Assembly (NCBI GenBank): GCA_029204225.1
Contig: CM055115.1
Location: 9,295,466-9,359,465 of the forward strand
Length of the DNA: 64,000 nucleotides
Source: Diphasiastrum complanatum
Taxonomy: Eukaryota > Streptophyta > Lycopodiopsida > Lycopodiales > Lycopodiaceae
Reading direction: 5' to 3'
The notes below the pieces were generated by a model. It was not told where the DNA came from, searched no databases, and saw only the letters and a list, made by a program, of their open reading frames with translations. How positions within the stretch are numbered: position 1 is the first letter of the stretch; each line of letters begins with the position of its first letter. Made by a program: the position numbers and the translations under genes. Below are positions 10,791-22,754 of this stretch, piece after piece.

Positions 10791-11232
10791 AAGAATAATG
10801 ATTGGGAATATGTTACAACTCCCTAGGATCATCGACTGCCTTAAAGGTTCCACACACCCCATACCAGTGACGATGCACCGTAACTGCCCATCTATAGGGT
10901 CACAACTGACCCACCCCCATGCATTGGAGCAATCGACATAATCATGTCCAGTCAAGCCTCCTACGATAATTGGCATCCCATACCACCAGTCATCGCACTC
11001 GGCTCTCCCTGGCACACATCTCCTAGCCTAAAGATACATCCTGGCTCCTGCACGAGAAACCCCACCACTATATAGGCATAGCACAGTGGGTCCCTTCAAG
11101 CACAGTTTTGCCGGCGACATGTGACCACCTAGGATGGTGATGCGTGGCACCGAAACATGTTGAAAACTCCAGTCTTGCATCATGCTCCTTGCGAGGCCGT
11201 CACTGAGGGGCGTACCGTTATGGTATATAACA
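10791..11232 (-). mobile_element. Gypsy-1 chromovirus 3' LTR (left arm)
   Basis: The LTR starts at 11232 reading leftward (TGTTATATACC) immediately after a G-rich polypurine tract (about 11233-11241 on the minus strand) that follows pol. It contains the TATA-like 'cctatatagtggtgg'. The distal end is uncertain because the flanking sequence is also shared with the third copy at 24016-24456. A 79-codon ORF across it is not a gene. Confidence 0.75.
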
Positions 11233-12760
11233 TTCCCCCCCACCCATAAAAGCTTCCTTCTTTGGAAAAAAACTAGGGAATCTAAATCTTAAATCATCCT
11301 CCTTCTCCCAGGTGTCCTCATCATTTAACTTATCTTTCCAACAAATCAGATGTTCAAAAATCAAACGATTTCTCAGTTGATGTCGTCAAGTATCCACGAT
11401 CCTTTCCGGTTCATGGGGTACAAAAGCAGTCAAATCCTCCAATAGAATTAGATCATCTGTGGTATCAGGTCATCTTTCCCACCAAGTTGTTCCTTTAAAT
11501 GACTAACATGGAATATAGGATGAACCTTAGTTACAACAAGGAGTTCTAGTCTATAAGCAGCCCTACCAATCTTCTTAAGAACTTTGAAAAGACCGCTAAA
11601 ATGTGGAGATAACTTCGGACATTTCCCCGTTCGAAGTGTCTTAGAGTCCTTGGGGATTCTAAGGTACACCCAATCACCGATCTCAAACTCTCGAGGAACG
11701 CGAATTCGGTTGGCATAGAACTGGCTCTATCTTGAGCCGATCTAATGCTTTCCCTAGCCACCTGCAACATTTCCTACATATCATGCAAGAAATCTGCTGC
11801 AGCTTAAACCTTGAGACCTTTGAGTCCAACGGAGATAGGAGAACGAGGCTAAAAGCCGTACAAGAGCATAGAAGAACTAAAACCAGTGGCAGAATACTTC
11901 ATACTATTGTATGCGAACTCAACCATTGGGAGATACTTTTCCCAATTCGATTGTTGCATGGAAACATATGTGAAAAGCATATCTTCCATCGACTAGTTGA
12001 CACATTCGGTCTGACCATCGGTTTCTAGGTGATCCATAAATGATACACATAAAGTAGTTTTTAGTCTTTCAAAGATTGCCTACCAGAAGTTGCCAGTGAA
12101 CTTGGAATCCTGATCATTAACGATATGGTTCAGCAAACCATACAAACTGAACACCTTTTCAATGAAGAGTTGAGCAAGTTCAGAAGCTTTGACAGTAGTT
12201 TTTGTTGGAATCAACTGCACCATTTTCGTTAGCCTGTCAACTACTACCCAAATAGCATCGTGACCCTTCCCTAACTTGGGAAGTCCGACCACAAAATCCA
12301 TGGAAGTACTTTCCCATTTCTTGCTGGTTTCTGCTTTAATCACATTTTTGAACATATGCCTCGACATGACCATTCATTTTTGGCCAATAAAATTTTCACT
12401 TAACAAGGTCAAGTGTCCTCTGTATACCAAGGTGTCCCGCGCTGGGGCTATCATGTCACTCGCGTAGGATTTGGGCCCTAATGTCCACAATATCTGGCGC
12501 ACAAACTTTTCCTTTATGGAAAAGCAAACCATTTCTAATGAAATAACTATCAAGTATCTTCTCTTCATGAGATTTCTTGGAATATTGCTTTCCTAGATTT
12601 TCTCTCAAAATAGAGCTTCCTGCCAGGACATCTTGCCATATACGACCAAAAAACTCATCGGTCCGACAAAGATCTCGTAGAGAAAGGTACAACTTGGATT
12701 GGAGCTCAGCAAAGCATAACTGATTAACTTCTCCAATCCGGCTCTTTCCAATGATGCATG
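11233..12760 (-). pseudogene. Gypsy-1 chromovirus pol remnant: integrase and chromodomain (left arm)
   Basis: Minus-strand frames give, in order, an RNase H-integrase linker (LRDLCRTDEFFGRIWQDVL), the integrase zinc-binding domain (ILRE, AGHLGIQRTLDLVK), the core with first Asp (STSMDFVVGLPKLGKGHDA), second Asp (NDQDSKFTGNFW) and the DGQTECVN segment that retains the catalytic Glu. Then come the C-terminal domain (KVHPIFHVSHLKEQL) and a chromodomain-like end (RNRLIFEHLICWKDKLNDED). Several stops and frameshifts break it, and the second Cys pair of the zinc domain is missing. Gag, protease and RT are absent. Confidence 0.85.
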
Positions 12761-13560
12761 CTGGTTCTTTCCAATGATTAAGGACTCTAGGCTATGTTTT
12801 GGTCAAAATTGTTTGGTTTTTCATGTTTTTTGGCACAAAATAGATAGGACGAACCATAATCCAGCAAGATCAGACCAATTAGATGGTTGTAATTCTATAA
12901 ATTGGTTTGCACGTGTTAGAAAAAGAGTTGTATATCATGAATTTCCACTTTATTGTGATGAAAAAACCGAAAAATAGCGAAAAATCATCATTTTTGCTTG
13001 TTTTTCATAAAGTTGGATAGAGGTGGCTATAAAACACCATGTAGAGCTTGTAAATAAGTATGCCAAAGTCTTTTGAAGCTTTCCCTGAAGTTAGAACCAA
13101 GAATTCCAGCAATTGAACTTGTAGGAAGTAAAAAAAGTTCAAAAATGACCATTTTTTGGTGATTTTTGGGGGATAGATCTCTCCAAATCCATAAGGAGAT
13201 CATTCTGGAATTATTTACAGCATGATTAGCATTTTTTTTTACCTTCCCATCAAGCTATCGGACCTGTAAATTGATAGCCGGTGGCTTATGCACCAACTCC
13301 ATCAAGTTTGAAGCTATTTTGACTTCTACAAATCAAGAAAACTTCGTTGTCAACCTATACTGCATCTTAGGATCAGTATGAATGCTTCATGGAAGTCTAA
13401 TTGATTGTTTAAGTTTGTTGGTAGCATCAATTTTGGGCTAGAATGGGTGTTTGCACGTTTTTGCATGATATTGTCTTGTGGAAAAGAGCCCTACTACAAA
13501 TTTTTTGACACTCTGATCTCGCACGTGTGAAGCCTAGGTGGCAGGCTAATGTGGCAAGCA
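12761..13560. other. Non-coding repeat in IR1 left arm
   Basis: No gene is supported. The sequence has short AT-rich motifs such as 'aaaaatgaccattttttggt' and joins directly to the 5' end of the chromovirus remnant. The mirror copy is at 19231-20006. It may be internal non-coding sequence of a retroelement; I cannot classify it. Confidence 0.5.
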
Positions 13561-13960
13561 TCTTATTCACTTATTCTCCCTCTGTACTAAGCTTTGCAGC
13601 ACCCAATTTGGTGTCCTATAGCCAAAGTTATGAGCATCTGAAGTTTTGCAATTTTGTGAGTAAAATTGGCAAAATTTGAAATTGTTCTGATTGCATGCCA
13701 GTCATTTCCCTAATTTGTAGGACTGTGCTTGCATGGATTAGTTGCATGTTGATTCTCAGAGTGATTCTGACATGCATGAGAGATTTACAATTGATTTGAG
13801 TGGTCATACGCATGTGCTCTGACAGTTGGGTCACAAATCAGTGTTAATGGATGACAAATTCCGTAAAACTGAAGTTTACATAAAAACATTCCGTAATGAC
13901 ATTTGTAACTGATGTAGTGTGCTTTCATGCCAGTTTGACATTGGGTTAGTAACATTAGAA
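13560..13960. repeat. Dispersed 400 bp repeat (copy in IR1 left arm)
   Basis: The same sequence occurs at 18827-19230, 39961-40362 and 55101-55500. In the two IR2 copies it is spliced into Copia-2 between integrase and the end of reverse transcriptase. No coding signal in any frame that is shared by all copies. Confidence 0.85.
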
Positions 13961-14039
13961 ATCGGACAATGTTTCGAATTTTTCCGAAAACATTTGAGTT
14001 TTCCGAAGAAATAAAAATTTCGGTCATTTTTTTGTCATC

Positions 14040-14690
14040 TATGGAATCAGTTTAGATTAGTGAATTGATTAAACTGAGTTTATCACTAAGTCTAAATTAT
14101 TTTGTGGTGATAGATAAGTTAAAATTGACAAGAGGAACCACAATGAAATTGCCGACAGGTTTTACTGTATTGTCATTCTTTTGCCTTTTGGAGTTGGGAA
14201 CTCCCAGATTGAAAGTTAAAATTTGAATTTTTTCTTTTTTGTTGAATTTAAAATTGGTAAAAATTTGAAATCAGTTACTTGTCTGATAGTTTTCTAATCG
14301 ATGTTGCTCACTAGAAATCAGTCAAAGGAATGTTTCTGCAAGATACTCGTTAAATTTGATTAAAATCGTCAAACAATATGAAATGACCAGATTGAATGAG
14401 TGGGAATAGTATTCTTTATCTAGACAGTAATTCTCACATGACATGGTTCAAGAATTACTAAAATCCTATTGGTGGGATTTCCAGTCATGTAATTTTATAT
14501 TATGTGTTTGGATAGGATTTATCAATATTAACGGAGTAATGCCAAACAGTCAATAAAAAGGAAAAACAGTCCAATTTTATTGGAAAATTTGTAGTAGTAG
14601 AAATTACAGAACTGATTTAATCTCTAGTAAAATCCTATGGTGAATTATATTCAAAAGGTCAGACTCTTATAGTTTCACATACAGTTAACT
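14040..14690 (+). repeat. AT-rich dispersed repeat (longer copy)
   Basis: Longer copy of the repeat at 8931-9400, in the same orientation and 5.3 kb away; the two flank the chromovirus remnant. Inverted copies are at 18066-18735 and 23390-24015. Starts near 'atggaatcagtttagatt', ends near 'tagtttcacata'. Nature unknown; an LTR is possible but no PBS or polypurine tract is visible beside it. Confidence 0.75.
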
Positions 14691-15109
14691 TTTATTGAAA
14701 TTGATAATTTCCTTAAAAGGAAGGGTGAAGTGGTTGTTCATCAATGATCTTTAAAAAAACAATTAATGATCGATGCCGGTCATTTTTTTTTCAACACCGA
14801 TAGCAAATTTTTGTATAGATTACAACAACGATGTTGTGTAGCCCCAAATTTTCATATGAAAAGTTTAAGAGATTTTTGGAAGGAGCACATTACAACAATT
14901 CATGTACATTTGGAGGACCTGCTCAATCTGAGGATGAAGACATGTGATAACATGGCATGATCTAGTTGTCTCTTATTTAGATCTACATAATGCAAAATAG
15001 TTATTTCTTGTGATAGTTTATTTGTTGTTTTAAAAAGATTGAGCTTGAAATAGAATAAGTGTATTCTGATATCAAGTCGAAGATCAAATCGATCCATGGT
15101 CCATATGTT
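14691..15109 (+). repeat. Unclassified repeat fragment next to Copia-2 LTR
   Basis: Shared with 17651-18065, 37201-37560 and 57898-58270, and in part with 33580-33710 and 61791-61970. It always sits just before a Copia-2 LTR. A frame reading LEGAHYNNSSTFGGPAQSED in other copies suggests it was once coding, but I cannot identify it. Confidence 0.6.
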
Positions 15110-15776
15110 ATTCCGATCCTTGTCAAAAGCGGTTATGGAACTTAAGGGGGTTATTTCATATTTAGAACACGAGGCTATATAAAGAGCATTTTTTCTCGCA
15201 TATTTTTTTGAAATGGAATGAAGTGAAGTTAGTGAGTTAGTCTATTTTCATTCTCAAGTCACTGATAGATACTACTATCACTTAGACTAATATCCACATG
15301 GATTCCCAAGGGAAAGCCAGTCTATAATGGACAATCATGATGGAGCCAATTACCATCTATATAAATTAAAGATGAGAACTATGCTAATGGCTAACGAAAT
15401 GTATGACGTTGTTATAGGTGCAGAGATAAGACGCGAAGCTGACGATGCTGCAATTTCCTGATGGAAGCTGAAAGATGGCAAAGTCTTTGCGCTGATCATC
15501 CTCAATATATCAGACACTCAAATCGGCCATGTGTCTAAAGCTCAGACCTCCAAGGAAGTCTGGGACATCTTGAGCACTCTGTATGATGTGTGCGACATAG
15601 CTTCCAAGCTACATCTCAGGATGAAGATTTTCTCGCTCAAGATGACCAACGGAGATTCCCTACAGAGTCACATCAACCAGTTCAAGAACCTGCTGAAGCA
15701 AATGGACACTGTCGGATATGTCATAGATGATCAAAATGCAGTAATGACACTAATTTCAAGCTTTCTATGAAAGAAT
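15110..15776 (+). pseudogene. Copia-2 LTR end and gag fragment (left arm)
   Basis: An LTR end with TATA box (TATATAAA, 15176-15183) is followed by gag from an ATG at 15299 (MDSQGKASPIMD). The Gag reads through KFKMRTMLM-like and SKEVWDILSTLYD motifs and MTNGDSLQSHINQFKNLLKQ, typical of the UBN2 Gag domain of Ty1/copia. An in-frame stop (TGA) follows AAIS near 15460, and the frame ends at 15770, far short of the zinc knuckle. Copies at 33 kb and 62 kb have lost the ATG, so this fragment defines the start. Confidence 0.85.
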
Positions 15777-15830
15777 ATATTCGTAGTCGTGAGAATCATT
15801 TGACACATATGATTTGGATCGCTTATAAAA

Positions 15831-16606
15831 GAGTCACACTCATTTTTGTTTGATCTAACTCGCCTGTGGATCGATTTGAGCACGATCTGAGGCCTGGAGC
15901 AGGGTCGCCCTACTGATTCCAAGTTTGTAGAGTGTTCACTCAAGAAATTCCGTGGAGAACCGGTGATTTTAGCTCAACTTGACAAAGTGGCTTTTTTTTC
16001 ACCTTTTACCGCAAATCTGATAGATTAATTGTCTGGAGACAAATCTCTGACATAAACCTCAGAATCTCTCCATGGCTGGTTGACAATGTGATTAGCTTTC
16101 TTCCTGACCTTATGGCATCCAAAATGGTGCACAAACAATGAAGAAATCACCAGTTATGTATAAAAATCGTAACCCCAAACCCGGTTTCAATTTTCAGCTG
16201 GCTTCAAAATTGTCAAATTTTCACCAAATTTTTCCCTGTTTGATGCTATGCACAGGCTAATAGTCCCTCTGCTGAGCTTAGCAAGCCTCTAGAAACTAGA
16301 AACCATACACCAGTGCTTCTATTTCCGTCTTCAACCCGCCGTAAACCCCGAACTCTCAGAAGACAGTTCTCCCGAAGCTCTCTTCAACGGCGATGTTGTA
16401 CTGTGTACACTCCCTGTACGGCTCTGATACCAACTTAGAATTTGCATTGAATAGGAACACAGATCATGCTACACAGTAACAAAGACAGAAAACACTCTCC
16501 ACAACAAGCTCACATAGCAACTGTATTTCTCAAAATGAAATTACACTGTACATATAGTTGTTCACTCAGGCAACCCATGCAAGACCCAGGTTGCCGTTGG
16601 CGGGAT
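15831..16606 (-). mobile_element. Copia-1 leader, PBS and LTR fragment (IR1 spacer)
   Basis: The IR1 spacer is mostly a Copia-1 5' end on the minus strand. It holds an LTR piece (about 16443-16606), then a primer-binding site complementary to initiator-Met tRNA (GCTCTGATACCA at 16421-16432 on the plus strand), then the untranslated leader (15831-16420). The same arrangement occurs at 35962-36795 and 58665-59500. No gag follows; the leader ends at the left arm. Confidence 0.88.
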
Positions 16607-16917
16607 ATCGTTGTTGTAATCTATACAAAAATTCGCACTCGATGTTGAAAAGAAAATGACCAGTCTCTATTGTTGCATCGATCATCAATTGTTTTTTTGG
16701 GATACATCTTTGCTTGTCGATGTCCTAGCTGCTTCAGTTTGTATGTGAACAAAGTTATAACATGAATTGCATCAGAAGAATCACTTGATGCAGCAGAACT
16801 TCTCTTCTTGAGCATGTGTAAAGAGGGTACATCTTTTTCGTAAGTGACCAGTACTCGAGTCTTCCATATAACAGTTGCACATTATATAAGGTTTTGCCTA
16901 TAAATTTAACCAAATCA
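16607..16917. repeat. Unclassified repeat in the IR1 spacer
   Basis: Shared with about 37490-37780 (same orientation) and 57666-57960 (inverted). Minus-strand frames read LKKRSSAASSDSSDAIHVIT and TYKLKQLGHRQAKMYPK, which look like former coding sequence, but I do not recognise the protein. Confidence 0.55.
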
Positions 16918-16974
16918 TCTCTTTTATAAGCGATCCAAATCATATGTGTCAAATGATTCTCACGACTACGAATA

Positions 16975-17650
16975 TATTCTTTCATAGAAAGCTTGAAAGT
17001 AGTGTCATTACTGCATTTTGATCATCTATGACATATCCGACAGTGCCCATTTGCTTCAGCAGGTTCTTGAACTGGTTGATGTGACTCTGTAGGGAATCTC
17101 CGTTGGTCATCTTGAGCGAGAAAATCTTCTTCCTGAGATGTAGCTTGGAAGCTATGTCGCACACATTATACAGAGTGCTCAAGATGTCCCAGACTTCCTT
17201 GGAGGTCTGAGCTTTAGACACATGGCTGATTTGAGTGTCTGATATATTGAGGATGATTAGCGCAAAGACTTTGCCATCTTTCAGCTTCCATCAGGAAATT
17301 GCAGCATCGTCAGCTTCGCGTCTTATCTCTGCACCTATAACAACGTCATACATTTCGTTAGCCATTAGCATAGTTTTCATCTTAAATTTATATAGATGGT
17401 AATTGGCTCCATCATGCTTGTCCATTATAGGACTGGCTTTTCCTTGGGAATCCATGTGGATATTAATCTAAATGATAGTAGTAACTATCAGTGACTTGAG
17501 AATGAAAATAGACTAACTCACTAACTTCACTTCATTCCATTTCAAAGAAATATGCGAGAACAAATGCTCTTTATATAGCCTCGTGTTCTAAATATGAAAT
17601 AACCCTCTTAAGTTCCATAATCGCTTTTCACAAGGATCGGAATAACATAT
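16975..17650 (-). pseudogene. Copia-2 LTR end and gag fragment (right arm)
   Basis: Mirror copy of 15110-15776: UBN2-type Gag with SKEVWDILSTLYN and FSLKMTNGDSLQ, the same early in-frame stop, an ATG at about 17456, and the LTR with TATA box upstream. Truncated at the same Gag residue. Confidence 0.85.
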
Positions 17651-18065
17651 GGACTCTAGGTCAAAATAAAGTTTGACCATGGATCGATTTGATCTTCGAC
17701 CTGGTATCAGAATACACTTATTCTATTTCAAGCTCATTTTTTTTAAAACAACAAATAAACTATCACAAGAAATAACTATTTTGCATTATGTAGATCTAAA
17801 TAAGAGACAACTAGATCATGCCATGTTATCACATGTCTTCATCCTTAGATTGAGCAGGTCCTCCAAATGTACATGAATTGTTGTAATGTGCTCCTTCCAA
17901 AAATCTATTAAACTTTTCATATGAAAATTTGGGGCTACACAAGATCGTTGTTGTAATCTATACAAAAATTTGCTATCGGTGTTGAAAAAAAAATGACCGG
18001 CATCGATCATTAATTGTTTTTTTAAAGATCATTGATGAACAACCACTTCACCCTTCCTTTTAAGG
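17651..18065 (-). repeat. Unclassified repeat fragment (right arm)
   Basis: Mirror copy of 14691-15109. It contains CTGGTATCAGAATAC on the plus strand, a partial look-alike of the iMet PBS, but on the strand opposite to the neighbouring gag. Confidence 0.6.
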
Positions 18066-18735
18066 AAATTATCAATTTCAATAAAAGTTAACTGTATGTG
18101 AAACTGTAAGAGTCTGACCTTTTGAATATAATTCACCATAGGATTTTACTAGAGATTAAATCAGTTCTGTAATTTCTACTACTACAAATTTTCCAATAAA
18201 ATTGGACTGTTTTTCCTTTTTATTGACTGTTTGGCATTACTCCGTTAATATTGATAAATCCTATCCAAACACATAATATAAAATTACATGACTGGAAATC
18301 CCACCAATAGGATTTTAGTAAATCTTGAACCATGTCATGTGAGAATTACTGTCTAGATAAAGAATACTATTCCCACTCATTCAATCTGGTCATTTCATAT
18401 TGTTTGACGATTTTAATCAAATTTAACGAGTATCTTGCAGAAACATTCCTTTGAATGATTTCTAGTGAGCAACATCGATTAGAAAACTATCAGACAAGTA
18501 ACTGATTTCAAATTTTTACCAATTTTAAATTTAACAAAAAAGAAAAAAATTCAAATTTTAACTTTCAATCTGGGAGTTCCCAACTCCAAAAGGCAAAAGA
18601 ATGACAATACAGTAAAACCTGTCGGCAATTTCATTGTGGTTCCTCTTGTCAATTTTAACTTATCTATCACCACAAAATAATTTAGACTTAGTGATAAACT
18701 CAGTTTAATCAATTCACTAATCCAAACTGATTCCA
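18066..18735 (-). repeat. AT-rich dispersed repeat (right arm, inner copy)
   Basis: Inverted relative to 14040-14690 and in direct orientation with 23390-24015. An 85-codon ORF here is low-complexity and not supported as a gene. Confidence 0.75.
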
Positions 18736-18826
18736 TAGATGAAAAAAAAATGACCGAAATTTTTATTTCTTCGGAAAACTCAAATTTTTTCGGAAAAATT
18801 CGAAACACTGTCCGATTTCTAATGTT

Positions 18827-19230
18827 ACTAACCCAATGTCAAACTGGCATGAAAGCACACTACATCAGTTACAAACGTCATTACAGAATGTTTTTACGTA
18901 AACTTCAGTTTTACGGAATTTGTCATCCATTAACACTGATTTGTGACCCAACTGTCAGAGCACATGCGTATGACCACTCAAATCAATTGTAAATCTCTCA
19001 TGCATGTCAGAATCACTCTGAGAATCAACATGAAACTAATCCATGCAAGCACAGTACTACAAATTAGGAAAATGACTGGCATGCAATCAGAACAATTTCA
19101 AACTTTGCCAATTTTACTCACAAAACTACAAAACTTCAGATGATCATAACTTTGGCTATAGGACACCAAATTGGGTGCTGTAAAGCTTATTACAGAGGGA
19201 GAATAAGTGAATAAGATGCTTGCCACATTA
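18827..19230. repeat. Dispersed 400 bp repeat (right arm copy)
   Basis: Mirror of 13560-13960, and the same orientation as 39961-40362. Non-coding. Confidence 0.85.
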
Positions 19231-20006
19231 GCCTGCCACCTAGGCTTCACACGTGCGAGATCAGAGTGTCAAAAAATTTGTAGTAGGGCTCTTTTCCACA
19301 AGACAATATCATGCAAAAACGTGCAAACACCCATTCTAGCCCAAAATTGATGCTACCAACAAACTTAAACAATCAATTAGACTTCCATGAAGCATTCATA
19401 CTAATCCTAAGATGCAGTATAGGTTGAGAACGAAGTTTTCTTGATTTGTAGAAGTCAAAATAGCTTCAAACTTGATGGAGTTGGTGCATAAGCCACCGGC
19501 TATCAATTTACAGGTCCGATAGCTTGATGGGAAGGTAAAAAAAAATGCTAATCATGCTGTAAATAATTCTAGAATGGTCTCCTTATGGATTTGGAGAGAT
19601 CTATCCCCCCCAAATCACCAAAAAATGGTCATTTTTGAACTTTTTTTACTTCCTACAAGTTCAATTGCTGGAATTCTTGGTTCTAACTTCAGGGAAAGCT
19701 TCAAAAGACTTTGGCATACCTATTTACAAGTTTTATAGCCACCTACTATCCAACTTTATGAAAAACAAGCAAAAATGATGATTTTTCGCTATTTTCCGGT
19801 TTTTTCATCACAATAAAGTGGAAATTCATGACATACAACTCTTTTTCTAACACGTGCAAATCAATATATAGAATTACAACCATCTAATTGGTCTGATCTT
19901 GCTGGATTATGGTTCGTCCTATCTATTTTGTGCCAAAAAACATGAGAAACCAAACAATTTTGACCAAAACATAGCCTAGAATCCTTCATCATTGGAAAGA
20001 ACCAGC
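19231..20006. other. Non-coding repeat in IR1 right arm
   Basis: Mirror of 12761-13560. No gene recognised; AT-rich with short homopolymer runs. Confidence 0.5.
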
Positions 20007-21533
20007 ATGCATCATTGGAAAGAGCCGGATGGGAGAAGTTAATCAGTTATGCTTTGCTGAGCTCCAATCCAAGTTGTATCTTTCTCTACGAGATCTTTGT
20101 CGAACCAATGAGTTTTTTGGTCGTATATGGCAAGATGTCCTGGCAGGAAGCTCTATTTTGAGAGAAAATCTAGGAAAGCAATATTCCAAGAAATCTCATG
20201 AAGAGAAGATACTTGATAGTTATTTCATTAGAAATGGTTTGCCTTTCCATAATGGAAAAGTTTGTGCGCCAGATATTGTGGACATTAGGGCCCAAATCCT
20301 ACGCGAGTGACATGATAGCCCCAGCGCGGGACACCTTGGTATACAGAGGACACTTGACCTTGTTAAGTGAAAATTTTATTGGCCAAAAATGAATGGTCAT
20401 GTCGAGGCATATGTTCAAAAATGTGAATAAAGCAGAAACCAGCAAGAAATGGGAAAGTACTTCCATGGATTTTGTGGTCGGACTTCCCAAGTTAGGGAAG
20501 GGTCACGATGCTATTTGGGTAGTAGTTGACAGGCTAACGAAAATGGTGCAGTTGATTCCAACAAAAACTACTGTCAAAGCTTCTGAACTTGCTCAACTCT
20601 TCATTGAAAAGGTGTTCAGTTTGTATGGTTTGCTGAACGATATCATTAATGATCAGGATTCCAAGTTCACTAGCAACTTCTGGTAGGCAGTCTTTGAAAG
20701 ACTAAAAACTACTTTATGTGTATCATTTATGGATCACCTAAAAACCGATGGTCAGACCAAATGTGTCAACTAGTTGATGGAAGATATGCTTTGCACATAT
20801 GTTTCCATGCAACAATCGAATTGGGAAAAGTATCTCCCAATGGTTGAGTTCGCATACAATAGTATGAAGTATTCTGCCACTGGTTTTAGTTCTTTTATGC
20901 TCTTGTACGGCTTTTAGCCTCGTTCTCCTATCTCCGTTGGACTCAAAGGTCTCAAGGTTTAAGCTGCAGCAGATTTCTTGCATGATATGTAGGAAATGTT
21001 GCAGGTGGCTAGGGAAAGCATTAGATCGGCTCAAGATAGAGCCAGTTCTATGCCAACCGAATTCACGTTCCTCGAGAGTTTGAGATCGGTGATTGGGTGT
21101 ACCTTAGAATCCCCAAGGACTCTAAGACACTTCGAACGGGGAAATGTCTGAAGTTATCTCCACATTTTAGCGGTCTTTTCAAAGTTCTTAAGAAGATTGG
21201 TAGGGCTGCTTATAGACTAGAACTCCTTGTTGGAACTAAGGTTCATCCTATATTCCATGTTAGTCATTTAAAGGAACAACTTGGTGGGAAAGATGACTTG
21301 ATACCACAGATGATCTAATTCTATTGGAGGATTTGACTGCTTTTGTACCCCATGAACCGGAAAGGATCGTGGATACTTGACGACATCAACTGAGAAATCG
21401 TTTGATTTTTGAACATCTGATTTGTTGGAAAGATAAGTTAAATGATGAGGACACCTGGGAGAAGGAGGATGATTTAAGATTTAGATTCCCTAGTTTTTTT
21501 CCAAAGAAGGAAGCTTTTATGGGTGGGGGGGAA
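20007..21533 (+). pseudogene. Gypsy-1 chromovirus pol remnant: integrase and chromodomain (right arm)
   Basis: Same domain order as the left-arm copy: linker (RDLCRTNEFFGRIWQDVL), zinc-binding domain (AGHLGIQRTLDLVK, FYWPKMNGH), integrase core (MDFVVGLPK; NDQDSKFTSNFW), C-terminal domain (KVHPIFHVSHLKEQL) and chromodomain-like end (FEHLICWKD region, about 21400-21480). The catalytic Glu in DGQTE has become Lys (DGQTKCVN, about 20750), unlike the left copy. Stops after ILRE and after SNFW plus frame changes break it. It ends in a G-rich polypurine tract (about 21520-21533) before the LTR. Confidence 0.87.
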
Positions 21534-21975
21534 TGTTATATACCATAATGGTACGCCCCTCAGTGACGGCCTCGCAAGGAGCATGATGCAAGACTGGAGT
21601 TTTCAACATGTTTCGGGGCCACGCATCACCATCCTAGGTGGTCACATGTCGCCGGCAAAACTGTGCTTGAAGGAACCCACTGTGCTATGCCTATATAGTG
21701 GTGGGGTTTCTCGTGCATGAGCCAGGATGTATCTTTAGGCTAGGAGATGTGTGCCAGGGAGAGCCAAGTGCGATGACTGGTGGTATGGGATGCCAATTAT
21801 CGTAGGAGGCTTGACTGGACATGATTATGTCGATTGCTCCAATGCATGGGGGTGGGTCGGTTGTGACCCTATAGATGGGCAGTTACGGTGCATCGTCACT
21901 GGTATGGGGTGTGTGGAACCTTTAAGGCAGTCGATGATCCTAGGGAGTTGTAACATATTCCCAATCATTATTCTT
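21534..21975 (+). mobile_element. Gypsy-1 chromovirus 3' LTR (right arm)
   Basis: Begins TGTTATATACC directly after the polypurine tract and contains the TATA-like 'cctatatagtggtgg' (about 21691). The 3' limit is an estimate, placed where the antisense unknown ORF resumes. A second, diverged copy lies at 24016-24456. Confidence 0.75.
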
Positions 21976-22255
21976 GTTAATACATTATGAATATGCACGT
22001 GAATTAGACATTGGCCATTGAGTTGAAGAGAATCCATAGGAATAAGAGTCGCGAGTAGAAGCCACTTTAAGCTCTTGTGAAATGGATCCATGAGGCATTG
22101 AACAAGATTGGTATGAGTTGGATTTCTATGGCATAATGAAATCTCTTCATTGCTAGTAGTATCCATGTTGAATACCTCATTTCCATTAGATTGTTGTCAA
22201 AAATAAAATCATTCACTGAAGCTCCCAAATCAAACTGAAATGGTTCGCATATCGA
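21976..22255 (-). pseudogene. Unrecognised ORF fragment (right arm)
   Basis: Mirror of 10511-10790, reading MDTTSNEEISLCHRNPTH and PFHKSLKWLL on the minus strand. It is interrupted at its C-terminal side by the chromovirus LTR and frameshifted near 22185. See 24457-24938 for the longer copy. Confidence 0.45.
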
Positions 22256-22655
22256 TGCCTTTAGCTCGTAGTGATGAGATTAAATTCTTTTTTGTAATTA
22301 ATAAATTGTATTATTCATGCTCTTTTTGATTGAAAGACACTTAACGAATTAACTTATCTTTTTGGCTTGTAAAACTTTGTGCCTGTTCAGATATATTCTA
22401 AGCAAAATACTGACACAATGGTAATACTACGAGGGAGCCATAGTAAAGGCCACGAGCAATTGAGATAGAGTAATCACAATTACTATTTCCTCTACCAAGT
22501 AAATTGTAGACCTCAATTATCTTGCCTTTCAAGAATATAAACAACGATAAAAGATGTTCTATTTTTTCAGTTAATTTGATGCCATGTTACTCCTCAATAT
22601 CCAGCTAGTAAAGAATCTTGCGATAGTCATTCTAGAGGTGCAACTAGTGAAGAAT
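22256..22655. other. Copied 3' flank of the BPS1-like gene (right arm)
   Basis: Mirror of 10111-10510. Same orientation as the flanks at 5746-6413, 25497-26108 and 52001-52653. No gene. Confidence 0.8.
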
Positions 22656-22754
22656 CACTCAACAAAATTTCCTTACTGCAGAAATGAGTTTTGTCCTTCC
22701 CACAACTATGTCATCAAAAAGATCACGTACGATGCACACCAAACTTTCCAAACC
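22656..22754 (-). pseudogene. BPS1-like gene tail fragment (right arm)
   Basis: Last ~33 codons of the BPS1-like gene with its stop codon, in the same orientation as the full copies, and truncated at its 5' side. Mirror of 10012-10110. Confidence 0.85.

Larger units (their letters stand above)
8931..15830. repeat. Inverted repeat IR1, left arm
   Basis: This arm pairs with 16918-23839 in inverted orientation. Matching features sum to about 32,752-32,777 throughout, with only small indels. The arm contains, in order, an AT-rich repeat, a BPS1-like gene tail, an unknown ORF fragment, a chromovirus LTR and pol remnant, non-coding repeats, and a Copia-2 LTR-gag fragment. Its outer end cuts into an AT-rich repeat that is complete on the other side, so 8931 is a rearrangement breakpoint. 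Confidence 0.95.

Noticed and set aside
10776-11015. 79-codon ORF conserved at 10776-11015, 21751-21990 and in part at 24268
   Set aside because: It lies within the chromovirus LTR and is conserved only because the LTR is repeated.
17696-17715. CTGGTATCAGAATAC as a primer-binding site
   Set aside because: Only ten bases match the iMet PBS, and it is on the strand opposite to the neighbouring Copia-2 gag with no LTR end just before it.
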